Shown here in pieces: positions 54,545 through 62,788 of a DNA stretch of 64,000 bases (positions are counted from its first letter, which is position 1; every line of letters begins with the position of its first letter). The DNA lies in contig JBBQFL010000009.1 in assembly GCA_038321965.1 (NCBI GenBank), forward strand, positions 44,930-108,929, written 5' to 3'. Made by a program: the position numbers and the translations under genes. Under the pieces are notes generated by a model. It ran no database searches and was not told where the DNA came from. It was given only the letters and a program-made list of their open reading frames with translations. The stretch comes from UKL13-2 sp038321965. Its GTDB lineage: Bacteria > Pseudomonadota > Gammaproteobacteria > Burkholderiales > Usitatibacteraceae.

Positions 54545-55593
54545 TCTTTGCGTGCCTGCTTCAGCTTTGGCGGCAGCAGTTGCGATATCGCCTTCTCAAA
54601 CTCCCCGTCCACCGTAGCGACTTGTTGGATACGTTCACGGTTGAACTTGTCGTACTCCACCTCTGCCATATCTTTTGCAATGTCATGCGAAATCTTCCCC
54701 GCGTGCGAGAGGATGTCGCGATCATTAATGGTCAAAAAACCATGGAGCTTGGACACCCAGTCGCCCATATGCATGGGCACACGGCGCATAGCCTGACCTT
54801 CGGCAAAGACGAGGTATTGCTCGACAAGATTGTTGAGTGCCGCGAGTTCCGGTTCGTTGAGGTAATTCTTGGCAATGCTCACGTCGTCCTTCCGCACCTT
54901 GGCGCCGCGCCAATTGGTGAGGCCCATATTGAGTTTCTTGCTGTCCGCACGGGTGTGGACGATTTCCGCCGCCGTCTGGCCGGTGATGGCCCAGTGCATC
55001 TTGTTCTGCACGGTCTGGAAAAATTCAACGCTTTCGGGGCGTGTGGGGTCATAGTCGATACTGGTGGCGTAGATGTCGGTGATCTTCTGATAGAAGCGCC
55101 GCTCGGAGGTGCGGATATCCTGAATGCGCCGCAGCAGTTCATCGAAGTAGTCGAACGGGCGGTCGGGATTTTTCAGGCGCTCGTCGTCGAGGACAAAGCC
55201 TTTAACGATGAACTCGCGCAGTTGCTGCGTGGCCCAGATGCGGAAGCGGGTGGCGACGGCGCTTTTGACGCGATAGCCAACTGAGATGATGGCGTCGAGG
55301 TTGTAGAAATTGGTACGGTATTTCTTGCCGTCGGCGGCAGTTGTAAAGAAATTCTTTACAACTGAACTCTCAACCAGTTCGCCTTCTTCAAATATGCGTC
55401 TCAGGTGCTGGCCGACGTTCTGTTTACTGGTCTGAAACAGATCGGCCATGTGCTGCTGGGTGAGCCAGACGGTTTCGTTTTCGAGCCGGACGTCGATCTT
55501 GATCCGGCCATCCTCTGCGGCGTAAACCAGTACCTGACCCTTTGGCAGGGGATCGGGTTGCGTTGGACCGATTGGGCGAATGGGACTACTCAT
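54541..55593 (-). CDS. rhuM: RhuM family protein
   Basis: A 350-aa protein of the RhuM family, frequent between hsdM and hsdS or near toxin-antitoxin loci. Signatures are VWLTQQHMADLFQTSKQNVG (an HTH-like start), VVKNFFTTAADGKKYRTNFY, NLDAIISVGYRVKSAVATRF and RIWATQQLREFIVKGFVLDD. A virulence role is claimed for some members; the molecular function is unknown. It overlaps hsdM and hsdS by 4 bases, showing tight coupling. Confidence 0.9.
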   Translation of the reverse strand: MSSPIRPIGPTQPDPLPKGQVLVYAAEDGRIKIDVRLENETVWLTQQHMADLFQTSKQNVGQHLRRIFEEGELVESSVVKNFFTTAADGKKYRTNFYNLDAIISVGYRVKSAVATRFRIWATQQLREFIVKGFVLDDERLKNPDRPFDYFDELLRRIQDIRTSERRFYQKITDIYATSIDYDPTRPESVEFFQTVQNKMHWAITGQTAAEIVHTRADSKKLNMGLTNWRGAKVRKDDVSIAKNYLNEPELAALNNLVEQYLVFAEGQAMRRVPMHMGDWVSKLHGFLTINDRDILSHAGKISHDIAKDMAEVEYDKFNRERIQQVATVDGEFEKAISQLLPPKLKQARKE

Positions 55594-57293
55594 GCCGCAA
55601 GGATTTCCGCTGCATTTTTGGCAATGGTGGCTTCGAGCTCACGCGCCTGGGCATTCAGGGTTTCAAGTTCTTCATTCAGTGCCTCAAACTGTTCCTTGAA
55701 GTCTTCGTCGCTCACAGCTTCGCCGGGAGCGACGCCCACGTAGCGGCCAGGGTTGAGGGACCAGCCTTGGGCTTCGATTTCTTTCAGTGTTGCGGCTTTG
55801 CAGAGGCCGGGGACGTCGGCGTAGCGAATATCCCCTGGCCTGTCGCCCCCCTCTCCCACGAGGGGAGAGGGAGAAAACACTTCTTTGAGCTTCGCGTGGA
55901 CCGCATCACCGCCGAGGGTGAGGTCGATTTCCTCGCCGCGATAGAGGCGCACGAGGTTGGCGATGAAGCCGATCTGTGCGGGTGTCCAGTCGCGGTGGGC
56001 TCGGTCGATTTGGCGGTAGATGTGTCTGGCGTCGATGAAGAGAACGGTGTTGGCACGTTGCCCTGCCTTGCCCTTGCCCTCACCCCCGGCCCCTCTCCCG
56101 GGGGGCGAGGGGAGCTTTTTGCCGCGATCGAGGAACCACAGTGTGCACGGCAGCGTGACGGTGTAGAACATGTTCGGGCCGACGGCGACCATCACGTCCA
56201 CGGCATTGGCTTCGATCAGCTTTTGCCGCAATTCCTGCTCCGAGGCGCGCGCGTCGGAGGCGGAGTTGGCCATGACGAAACCAGCGCGGCCCTTGTTGTT
56301 CAGTGACGAGTAGAACAACTGTATCCAGAGATAGTTGGCGTTGTCGGTGCGCGGCATGCCGAAGGGGAAGCGGCGGCCAGCGCCGACGGAATCTTTCAGC
56401 CGTTCCTTGTCTACGGCATTGACGTTGAATGGCGGATTGGCGAGCACGAAATCGAAGGTGCCGGTGGCGGTGTGCGGATCGTCGTAGTAGCTGTTGACGT
56501 TGCCGCCGTGGCGGATGTCGCCTTCGAGGCCGTGCACGGCGAGGTTGAGGCGGCAGAGGCGGCCGGTCTCATCGGTCTTCTCGACGCCATGGATGGAGAG
56601 TTCGGCGGCGGGATCATGCTTGTGCTCGGCCACGAAGCGTGCGCTTGAGACAAACATGCCGCCCGAGCCGCACGCGGGGTCGAGAATACGTCCGTGATAG
56701 GGCTCGATGACTTCGGTGAGCAGGCGGACGATGCAACTCGGCGTGTAGAACTCTCCGCCCTTCTGGCCTTCCGTGCGCGCGAACTCACCGAGGAAGTATT
56801 CGTAGATACGACCGAAGGCGTCATAATCCGCCGTAGCGGGGACTTCGGAAACCTTCTTTAGCAATTCCTTTAGCAAGGTGCTGGTGAAAAGGTTGTAGGT
56901 CTTGGGCAGAACACCGGCGAGCTGCGCGTTGTGCTTCTCGATGTCGCGCATGGCGTCGTTGAGCTTGGCACCGATATCCGCCCCCTCGGGAAGAGTGAGC
57001 AAGAAATCAAAGCGGGCGTTTGGCTCGAGATAGAGAATGCCTTCGGCGTGATAGGCCGTGGGTTCATCGACGCGGCTGCTGCGCCGCGATGAAGCGCCGA
57101 CCTTCTCCAGCTTGGTGCGCTGCAAGGAGAAGCGAACTTCGGCGAAGCGCAGGAAGATGAGGCCAAGAATTGGACCGGAGTATTCCTGCGCCTTCAAACC
57201 CGAGTTGGCGCGGAACTGATCGGCGGTATCCCAGAGGCGTTTTTCAAGGGTGGCGGCAGCGGTGTCTTTTTCGGCGGGGGCTACCCAATGCAT
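55590..57293 (-). CDS. hsdM: Type I DNA methyltransferase subunit HsdM
   Basis: A 567-aa N6-adenine methyltransferase. The N-terminal helical domain includes AATLEKRLWDTADQFRANSG. The SAM-binding motif is DPACGSGGMF (about 205) and the catalytic motif NPPFN (about 288). Two in-frame palindromic insertions encode PSPPGRGAGGEG (about 393-406) and SPSPLVGEGG (about 473-483). The ATG at 57293 with AGGAA upstream was chosen; the longer frame runs through repeat and promoter sequence. It is first in the operon, so methylation is expressed before restriction. Confidence 0.95.
   Translation of the reverse strand: MHWVAPAEKDTAAATLEKRLWDTADQFRANSGLKAQEYSGPILGLIFLRFAEVRFSLQRTKLEKVGASSRRSSRVDEPTAYHAEGILYLEPNARFDFLLTLPEGADIGAKLNDAMRDIEKHNAQLAGVLPKTYNLFTSTLLKELLKKVSEVPATADYDAFGRIYEYFLGEFARTEGQKGGEFYTPSCIVRLLTEVIEPYHGRILDPACGSGGMFVSSARFVAEHKHDPAAELSIHGVEKTDETGRLCRLNLAVHGLEGDIRHGGNVNSYYDDPHTATGTFDFVLANPPFNVNAVDKERLKDSVGAGRRFPFGMPRTDNANYLWIQLFYSSLNNKGRAGFVMANSASDARASEQELRQKLIEANAVDVMVAVGPNMFYTVTLPCTLWFLDRGKKLPSPPGRGAGGEGKGKAGQRANTVLFIDARHIYRQIDRAHRDWTPAQIGFIANLVRLYRGEEIDLTLGGDAVHAKLKEVFSPSPLVGEGGDRPGDIRYADVPGLCKAATLKEIEAQGWSLNPGRYVGVAPGEAVSDEDFKEQFEALNEELETLNAQARELEATIAKNAAEILAA
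55846..55874. repeat. CTCTCCC/GGGAGAG palindrome in hsdM, copy 1
   Basis: CCCTCTCCC, loop ACGAG, GGGAGAGGG. In frame near the C-terminus of HsdM. Confidence 0.8.
56072..56114. repeat. CTCTCCC-type palindrome in hsdM, copy 2
   Basis: CCTCACCCCCGGCCCCTCTC followed by CCGGGGGGCGAGGGGAG. It is a variant of the same element, in frame in HsdM between the catalytic and C-terminal parts. Confidence 0.75.
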
Positions 57294-57399
57294 AGGGTTG
57301 GAATTCCTGTTGGAGAGTCGTTTGGTTGCAGACAAAAATCGAGGATGGCACACGCGACAAGTGAGCCGCGAGCACTGGACATATGACACACTCAGAGGA

Positions 57400-57472
57400 A
57401 ACTCTCTAACATTGATGAGCCTCTCCAAGCGTTTTTGCCTGAAGAACCGCACCAATACTAGATCTACATAAA
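57400..57472. repeat. Dispersed hairpin repeat, copy 7 (right border of defence operon)
   Basis: The left end GAAACTCTCTAACATTGATG and the right end CCGCACCAATACTAGATCTA match the family. The right end is nearly identical to copies 3 and 5. It lies between the gspE-type gene and the hsdM promoter region; the 190-base gap holds no gene. Confidence 0.72.
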
Positions 57473-57483
57473 AATGGGCTGAG

Positions 57484-59325
57484 TCAGTCCCGAGGGGCGA
57501 CCTTCAATACTTCTTCCATTGTCGTAATGCCCTGCGCGACTTTCATGGCACCGGACAATCGCAGCGGTTTCATGCCGGAGCGATACGCTTCCGACTTTAC
57601 CGCTGCCAAGTCCGTGTGGTCGGTGATCAGTTTCTTCAATTCTGGCGTCATTAACAGAATTTCGTAAATACCGATGCGCCCCATGTAGCCGGTATTGCGG
57701 CACTCGAGGCAACCGACTGGCTTGTAAACATCCTTGGGGGCCTCCCCTTTCCACGGGGCGACGGTTTCATGCCAGATCTTGACTTGCACAGGATCGTCGA
57801 ACGGAACCTTTTCCTTGCAGTGCGGGCACAAGGTGCGCACCAGCCTTTGTGCCATCACCCCCAGCAAAGTTGAAGTCAGCAAATAGGCTGGGGCTCCCAG
57901 ATCTAGCAAGCGCGCAACCGCCGTGGGTGCGTCATTGGTATGCAGCGTTGAGAGCACCAAGTGGCCGGTCAGCGCGGACTGGATCGCCATCTCGGCGGTT
58001 TCCAGGTCGCGAATCTCACCGATCATGATGATGTCAGGATCCTGCCGCATCAGGGCGCGAACGCCCTCGGCAAATCCGATGTCGATTTGCGCCTGGACCT
58101 GCATTTGATTGAGGGAAGCCTCAACCATTTCAATCGGGTCCTCAATCGTGCAGACATTGACTTCCGGTGTCGCCAATTGCTTGAGTGTCGAATAAAGTGT
58201 GGTCGTTTTACCGGAGCCTGTTGGCCCGGTGACCAATACGATGCCGCCTGGATTGGCAATCAGCGTCTGCCATTTTTCGAAGTCCTCCGGCGAAAAGCCC
58301 AGCTCCGAGAAATCCCGCACCAGCACGTCCGGATCAAAAATCCGCATGACCAGCTTTTCCCCATGCGCCGTCGGCAAAGTCGACAATCGAAGCTCAATCT
58401 CCAAACCGTCGGGCATGCGCGTTTTGATGCGGCCATCTTGCGGACGCCGCTTTTCAACCACGTCCATACGGCCCAGAATTTTGATGCGGGACGTCATGGC
58501 AACAGCCACCGCCGTCGGCACCTGATAGACCTGATGCAAGACGCCGTCGATTCTGAAGCGAACGATGGCAACCTCACGACGTGGCTCGACGTGGATATCT
58601 GAGGCGCGCTGGTCAAACGCGTATTGCCACAGCCAGTCAACCAGGGTGACGATGTGATGATCGTTTGCGTCCAGTGTACGGCCGGCCTTGCCGAGCTCGA
58701 CGAGCTGCTCAAAGTCGTTGATGCGCGCGGCGCCACCGTCGGTTTTTTCTGCGCGCTTGACCGAGCGCGAAAGATTGTAGAACTCACCCACGTAGCGCGC
58801 GATGTCCTGCGGATTGGCGATTACCACCTTGATGTTGTACTTGAGCATCTCGCCCAGTTCACGCTGCCAGACGGACATGTATGGTTCGCAGGTGGCGATC
58901 ACCACATCCTTGCCGCGTACTTCCACCGGCAGAATATTGCGCCTGGCCGCGTAATCGGAGGACATCACATCGGTTACCGCGCGCATGTCGATTTTCAGCG
59001 GATCGACGTGGTAATACGGAACTTCAACGCGCAGCGCCATCCATTCAGTCAGGCGCTCAATATCGAGATTGCGCTGCGGCGGCTTGAGGGATTTCAGCTT
59101 CGCCTTTGACACGATAGTCAGCGGATGCTCATCCGACGGATTGGTGCGCCAGTCTTTGAGCGCACGTTCGGATTCCGCTTGCGGGATGTAGCCATCTTCC
59201 ACAAGCGCCGCCAGAACTTCTGGCATGGTCACGCGTCGCTCGGTCTTGTTGCGTTTGACCGATTCGAGCACCGGGACCGCGAAACTTGGCTTGGTTGCCG
59301 CAGCAGTGGGTGAGGGGGTTGCCAT
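57484..59325 (-). CDS. GspE/PilB-family secretion or pilus assembly ATPase
   Basis: A 613-aa hexameric ATPase. An N-terminal GspE_N-like domain (about 70-190) is followed by the N2 domain DIHVEPRREVAIVRFRIDG. Walker A is GPTGSGKTTTLYSTL (about 361-375), with Asp box VCTIEDPIE, Walker B PDIIMIGEIRDLETAE and the His box LVLSTLHTNDAPTA. The zinc-binding tetracysteine is LCPHCKEK ... GCLECRNTGYMG. It powers type IV pilus or type II secretion, but no partner genes are in view. Its ATG overlaps the hutG stop by one base (TGATG), so it is translated from the hut message. Confidence 0.92.
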   Translation of the reverse strand: MATPSPTAAATKPSFAVPVLESVKRNKTERRVTMPEVLAALVEDGYIPQAESERALKDWRTNPSDEHPLTIVSKAKLKSLKPPQRNLDIERLTEWMALRVEVPYYHVDPLKIDMRAVTDVMSSDYAARRNILPVEVRGKDVVIATCEPYMSVWQRELGEMLKYNIKVVIANPQDIARYVGEFYNLSRSVKRAEKTDGGAARINDFEQLVELGKAGRTLDANDHHIVTLVDWLWQYAFDQRASDIHVEPRREVAIVRFRIDGVLHQVYQVPTAVAVAMTSRIKILGRMDVVEKRRPQDGRIKTRMPDGLEIELRLSTLPTAHGEKLVMRIFDPDVLVRDFSELGFSPEDFEKWQTLIANPGGIVLVTGPTGSGKTTTLYSTLKQLATPEVNVCTIEDPIEMVEASLNQMQVQAQIDIGFAEGVRALMRQDPDIIMIGEIRDLETAEMAIQSALTGHLVLSTLHTNDAPTAVARLLDLGAPAYLLTSTLLGVMAQRLVRTLCPHCKEKVPFDDPVQVKIWHETVAPWKGEAPKDVYKPVGCLECRNTGYMGRIGIYEILLMTPELKKLITDHTDLAAVKSEAYRSGMKPLRLSGAMKVAQGITTMEEVLKVAPRD

Positions 59326-60167
59326 CAGCAGTGTTCCTTTGTTTGCGTTTCGTCGCTAGAGGCTGGCCGCCAATCAAGCAATTTTCCGAGCAGTTGCTTC
59401 AATACCACCTTTAGTGGCGCGGCGCGGCGCTCAGCATAAGTGTGTGGCTCCGCTTCGTCCATGTAGCAGCACTGTGCCATTTCCAGTTGCAGCGCATGCA
59501 CGCTGTTGCCGGGATTTCCGTAATGCCTTGTTATGTAACCGCCTTTGAATCGTCCATTATGTACCGCCGTGAAACCGGCTGCACCTGTCAGACTTGCGAA
59601 TGCGGTTTGCGCCAGCGATAAAGCACAGCTGCGACCGTCTGCCGTGCCCAGATTCAGGTCGGGGAGGCGCCCGGCAAAAAACCGTGGCGCCTCACTGACA
59701 ATGGAGTGTCCGTCAAACACAACGCAGAATCCGTGCCGCGCATTGATGCGGGCAATTTCAGCGGCCAACTGGGCGTGATACGGCAACCAGTAATGCTCGA
59801 TCCGCGAGGCGACCACTGCCGCATCCGGCGCCATGCCGGCCACATAGACCGGTTCATCATGAAACGTCGACGTCGGGCAAATTTCGGTATTGCTGACACC
59901 AGGATACATCTCCGCACCCAAGTGATCACGGTTGAGATCGACTACGATGCGCGAATGCGTTGCCACCATCAGTGTCGCACCCATCGACGGTACGAAGTCA
60001 TAGAGCTTATCGACATGCCAATCGGTGTCAGGCACCCGCAGACCTGCAGCAGTCAAGCTCTGTGCAATGGAGGGTGGCAGGTAGACGCCTGCATGCGGGA
60101 CGTTGACGATCAGCGGCACGCTGACGCCACTACTATGGTCAACCTGCCAGAGCGCGGGGCTGGTCAT
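59325..60167 (-). CDS. hutG: N-formylglutamate deformylase
   Basis: A 280-aa hydrolase releasing formate and glutamate in the last step of the five-step histidine pathway. Family motifs are VNVPHAGVYLPPSIAQSL, VVDLNRDHLGAEMYPG and FDGHSIVSEAPRFF with metal-binding His. The RFKGGYITRHYGNPGNSVH segment is also conserved. It overlaps hutI by 4 bases. Confidence 0.95.
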   Translation of the reverse strand: MTSPALWQVDHSSGVSVPLIVNVPHAGVYLPPSIAQSLTAAGLRVPDTDWHVDKLYDFVPSMGATLMVATHSRIVVDLNRDHLGAEMYPGVSNTEICPTSTFHDEPVYVAGMAPDAAVVASRIEHYWLPYHAQLAAEIARINARHGFCVVFDGHSIVSEAPRFFAGRLPDLNLGTADGRSCALSLAQTAFASLTGAAGFTAVHNGRFKGGYITRHYGNPGNSVHALQLEMAQCCYMDEAEPHTYAERRAAPLKVVLKQLLGKLLDWRPASSDETQTKEHC

Positions 60168-61381
60168 TTGCGCTCCCTTCCGCTCGCAACGATCCGCTCA
60201 GGCTTCACACCGCCCATCCAGTAGCAGAGTTCAGCCGGCTGCGCGACAGCCCACACGCACCAGTCTGCACGCTTGCCTACCGTCAGCGACCCGCGGTCAT
60301 GCTGCAGGCCCAGTGCACACGCGGCATTTACCGTCACCCCACGCAAAACCTCCGTCGGAGTCAATCTGAACAGGGTGCAGGCAAGATGCATATTCGCTTG
60401 CAGCGAGACAATCGGTGACGTCCCCGGATTTAGATCGCTCGCAACCGCAATTGGCACCCCGGCAGTGCGCAGCGCATCGACCGGCGGAAGCCTGGTTTCG
60501 CGCAGCACATAAAACGCGCCCGGCAACAACACGGCAACCGTGCCGGCTTTGGCCAATTCGTCCACACCCGCACTATCGAGATACTCCAGATGGTCGGCGG
60601 ACAACGCACCAAATTTCCCTGCTAGCGCCGCGCCATGCTGGTTGGACAACTGTTCGGCGTGCAGCTTTACCGGAATACCCAGGCGCCTTGCCGCCACAAA
60701 AAACCGCTGCGTTTGCGCGCGTGTGAAACCGATCTCATCACAAAACGCATCGACGGCATCGGCAAGTTCCTCACCGGCAACGACGGGAAGTATTTGTTGG
60801 CATACGTGATCGACATAATCGTCTGCCCGACCCGTAAACGCAGGCGGCAGTGCATGCAAACCCAAGTAGGTTGTTGCCACACTGATCGCATTTCGACGGC
60901 CCAGTTCGCGCGCAACTCGCAGCATTTTGAGCTCCGAGTCGAGATCAAGCCCATAGCCGGACTTGATTTCAATGGTGGTTACGCCCTCGCTCATCAACAC
61001 CCGCAGACGGTGCTCACTCTGCTGCAACAATTCGGCTTCGGTCGCTTCCCGCACGGCACGTACGGTGGAGGCAATGCCGCCCCCGGCATGAGCGATATCC
61101 GTATAGCTGGCGCCTTGCAGACGCATTTCAAATTCGTGTGCACGATTTCCTGCGAAAACGAGATGGGTATGGCAGTCGATCAATCCGGGTGTCATCAGCG
61201 CACCAGCGCAATCGTGCACGACTGCCGCATCCGCGATTGGTGCATCGGCTGCGTTGCCGACCCAGGTAATCCGCTCATTCTGCGAAGCAATGGCTCCACA
61301 TTCAATCAGCCCCAACCCATCGCCGCACATCGTCGCGATGCGCGCATTGGTCCAAAGCTGATCGAATACTGGGCGTGACAT
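60164..61381 (-). CDS. hutI: Imidazolonepropionase
   Basis: A 405-aa amidohydrolase opening the imidazolone ring to formimidoylglutamate. The metal site is LIDCHTHLVFAGNRAHEFEM. EIKSGYGLDLDSELKMLRV, KLHAEQLSNQHGA and ASDLNPGTSPIVSLQ follow. The ATG at 61381 is used rather than a TTG two codons upstream. It lies 36 bases after hutF. Confidence 0.96.
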   Translation of the reverse strand: MSRPVFDQLWTNARIATMCGDGLGLIECGAIASQNERITWVGNAADAPIADAAVVHDCAGALMTPGLIDCHTHLVFAGNRAHEFEMRLQGASYTDIAHAGGGIASTVRAVREATEAELLQQSEHRLRVLMSEGVTTIEIKSGYGLDLDSELKMLRVARELGRRNAISVATTYLGLHALPPAFTGRADDYVDHVCQQILPVVAGEELADAVDAFCDEIGFTRAQTQRFFVAARRLGIPVKLHAEQLSNQHGAALAGKFGALSADHLEYLDSAGVDELAKAGTVAVLLPGAFYVLRETRLPPVDALRTAGVPIAVASDLNPGTSPIVSLQANMHLACTLFRLTPTEVLRGVTVNAACALGLQHDRGSLTVGKRADWCVWAVAQPAELCYWMGGVKPERIVASGRERK

Positions 61382-61417
61382 CGGCAAAGTGGTTTTTGCG
61401 AATTCCGGTTTTGAATC

Positions 61418-62788
61418 TCAGCTTAGCAGGTGTTTCAATGTGGCCCGGTAGCGCGCGAATGCCGCTTCCTCTTCGACGTGATGGCCGTCACGCACCACCC
61501 AAGACCCACCGGCCATCACATCGCGTACTGGTTGTCTGGTTGGCCCGAAGATGGCGGCGTCAAGCAAGATGTCACCCGCGTGTTCGGCCAGTGCCACGTC
61601 GTCGCCATTGAGCACCACCAAATCAGCGCGACAATTTGCGGCGATCGCGCCTACGTTCTGACCAAGCGCTCTCGCCCCGCCTGCCAGCGCCTGCCGATAC
61701 AGGCCGCCGCCAATGGAGTCGAGGCCCGGCGTGTACAGAATGTTGCGGCGTGCGCTTTTTAGCCGCTGCGCATATTCGACAATGGCCAGCTCGCGAAATG
61801 GATCGACACCGACGTGACTGTCGCCGCCAATTCCCCAGCTTCCCTCTTGCAGAAAATAATCCGGCGCATTAAAAATGCCATCCCCCAGATTCGCTTCTGT
61901 ACTCGGGCAGAGACCCGCCACGGCACCGCATTCGGCAAGGCGAAAGGTTTCGTCATCATTCAAGTGGGTGGCATGCACCAGACACCAGCGGGAGTCGATG
62001 TTTGCATTGTTTAGTAGCCACGCAACCGGGCGCTGATGACTCCACAGCAGGCAGTCGTCAACCTCTTTCAATTGCTCGGCCGCGTGAATATGAATCGGTG
62101 CATGCCGGTCGTGCGAATCGAGATGCGCAACAATGTCCTTCATTTCCCGCGGCGTAACAGCTCGCAGAGAGTGCGGCGCAATGCCGACGCGGCGAATCGA
62201 GGCATGATGTTTGAAGATGCCATCGACCAGCCCATTGAACGTATCGACATCGTGAATGAAGCGCTTTTGGCCTGGATTGGGCAGCGTCCCGCCAAACGTC
62301 GCATGCGCATAGAACACCGGCAGCATCGTTATGCCGATTCCTGCCCTCACGCTAGCTGCGACGACGCGCTCGGCCATCTCGGCAGGATTGGCATAGGCGT
62401 TGCCGCGCTCGTCACGATGCAAATAATGGAATTCGGCCACGCTGGTGTAGCCCGACTTGAGCATCTCGATATATAGCTGGGTGGCGATTGCTTCGTTGTC
62501 TTCGGGCGTGATGCGTTCCAGAAACCGGTACATCAGCTCCCGCCAGGACCAGAAGTTGTCGCTACTTGGCCCGGAACGCTCGGTGAGTCCTGCCATCGCG
62601 CGCTGGAATGCGTGCGAATGCAGATTGGGCATACCGGGAATAACGGCACCCGTGGCGATTTCTGCGCCATCCGAAATAGCGTGAGGCGTTACCCTGGTGA
62701 TCAGATCACCTTCGATTTCAATCAGTACATCGCGCCGCCAGCCATCGGCAAGCAAGGCGTCTTTGGCGAAAAGACTCTTGACGGTCAT
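61418..62788 (-). CDS. hutF: Formimidoylglutamate deiminase
   Basis: A 456-aa amidohydrolase converting formimidoylglutamate to formylglutamate and ammonia. Metal motif GMPNLHSHAFQRAMAGL, then FWSWRELMYRF, GIAPHSLRAVTPREM, HIHAAEQLKEVDDCL and IGGDSHVGVDPFREL. Its presence shows the HutF/HutG branch rather than direct formamide release. Its ATG overlaps the hutH stop by 4 bases. Confidence 0.96.
   Translation of the reverse strand: MTVKSLFAKDALLADGWRRDVLIEIEGDLITRVTPHAISDGAEIATGAVIPGMPNLHSHAFQRAMAGLTERSGPSSDNFWSWRELMYRFLERITPEDNEAIATQLYIEMLKSGYTSVAEFHYLHRDERGNAYANPAEMAERVVAASVRAGIGITMLPVFYAHATFGGTLPNPGQKRFIHDVDTFNGLVDGIFKHHASIRRVGIAPHSLRAVTPREMKDIVAHLDSHDRHAPIHIHAAEQLKEVDDCLLWSHQRPVAWLLNNANIDSRWCLVHATHLNDDETFRLAECGAVAGLCPSTEANLGDGIFNAPDYFLQEGSWGIGGDSHVGVDPFRELAIVEYAQRLKSARRNILYTPGLDSIGGGLYRQALAGGARALGQNVGAIAANCRADLVVLNGDDVALAEHAGDILLDAAIFGPTRQPVRDVMAGGSWVVRDGHHVEEEAAFARYRATLKHLLS

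Noticed and set aside
57294..57455. N-terminal extension of HsdM by 54 residues
   Set aside because: The extension overlaps the promoter region and one repeat, while the ATG at 57293 begins typical HsdM sequence.
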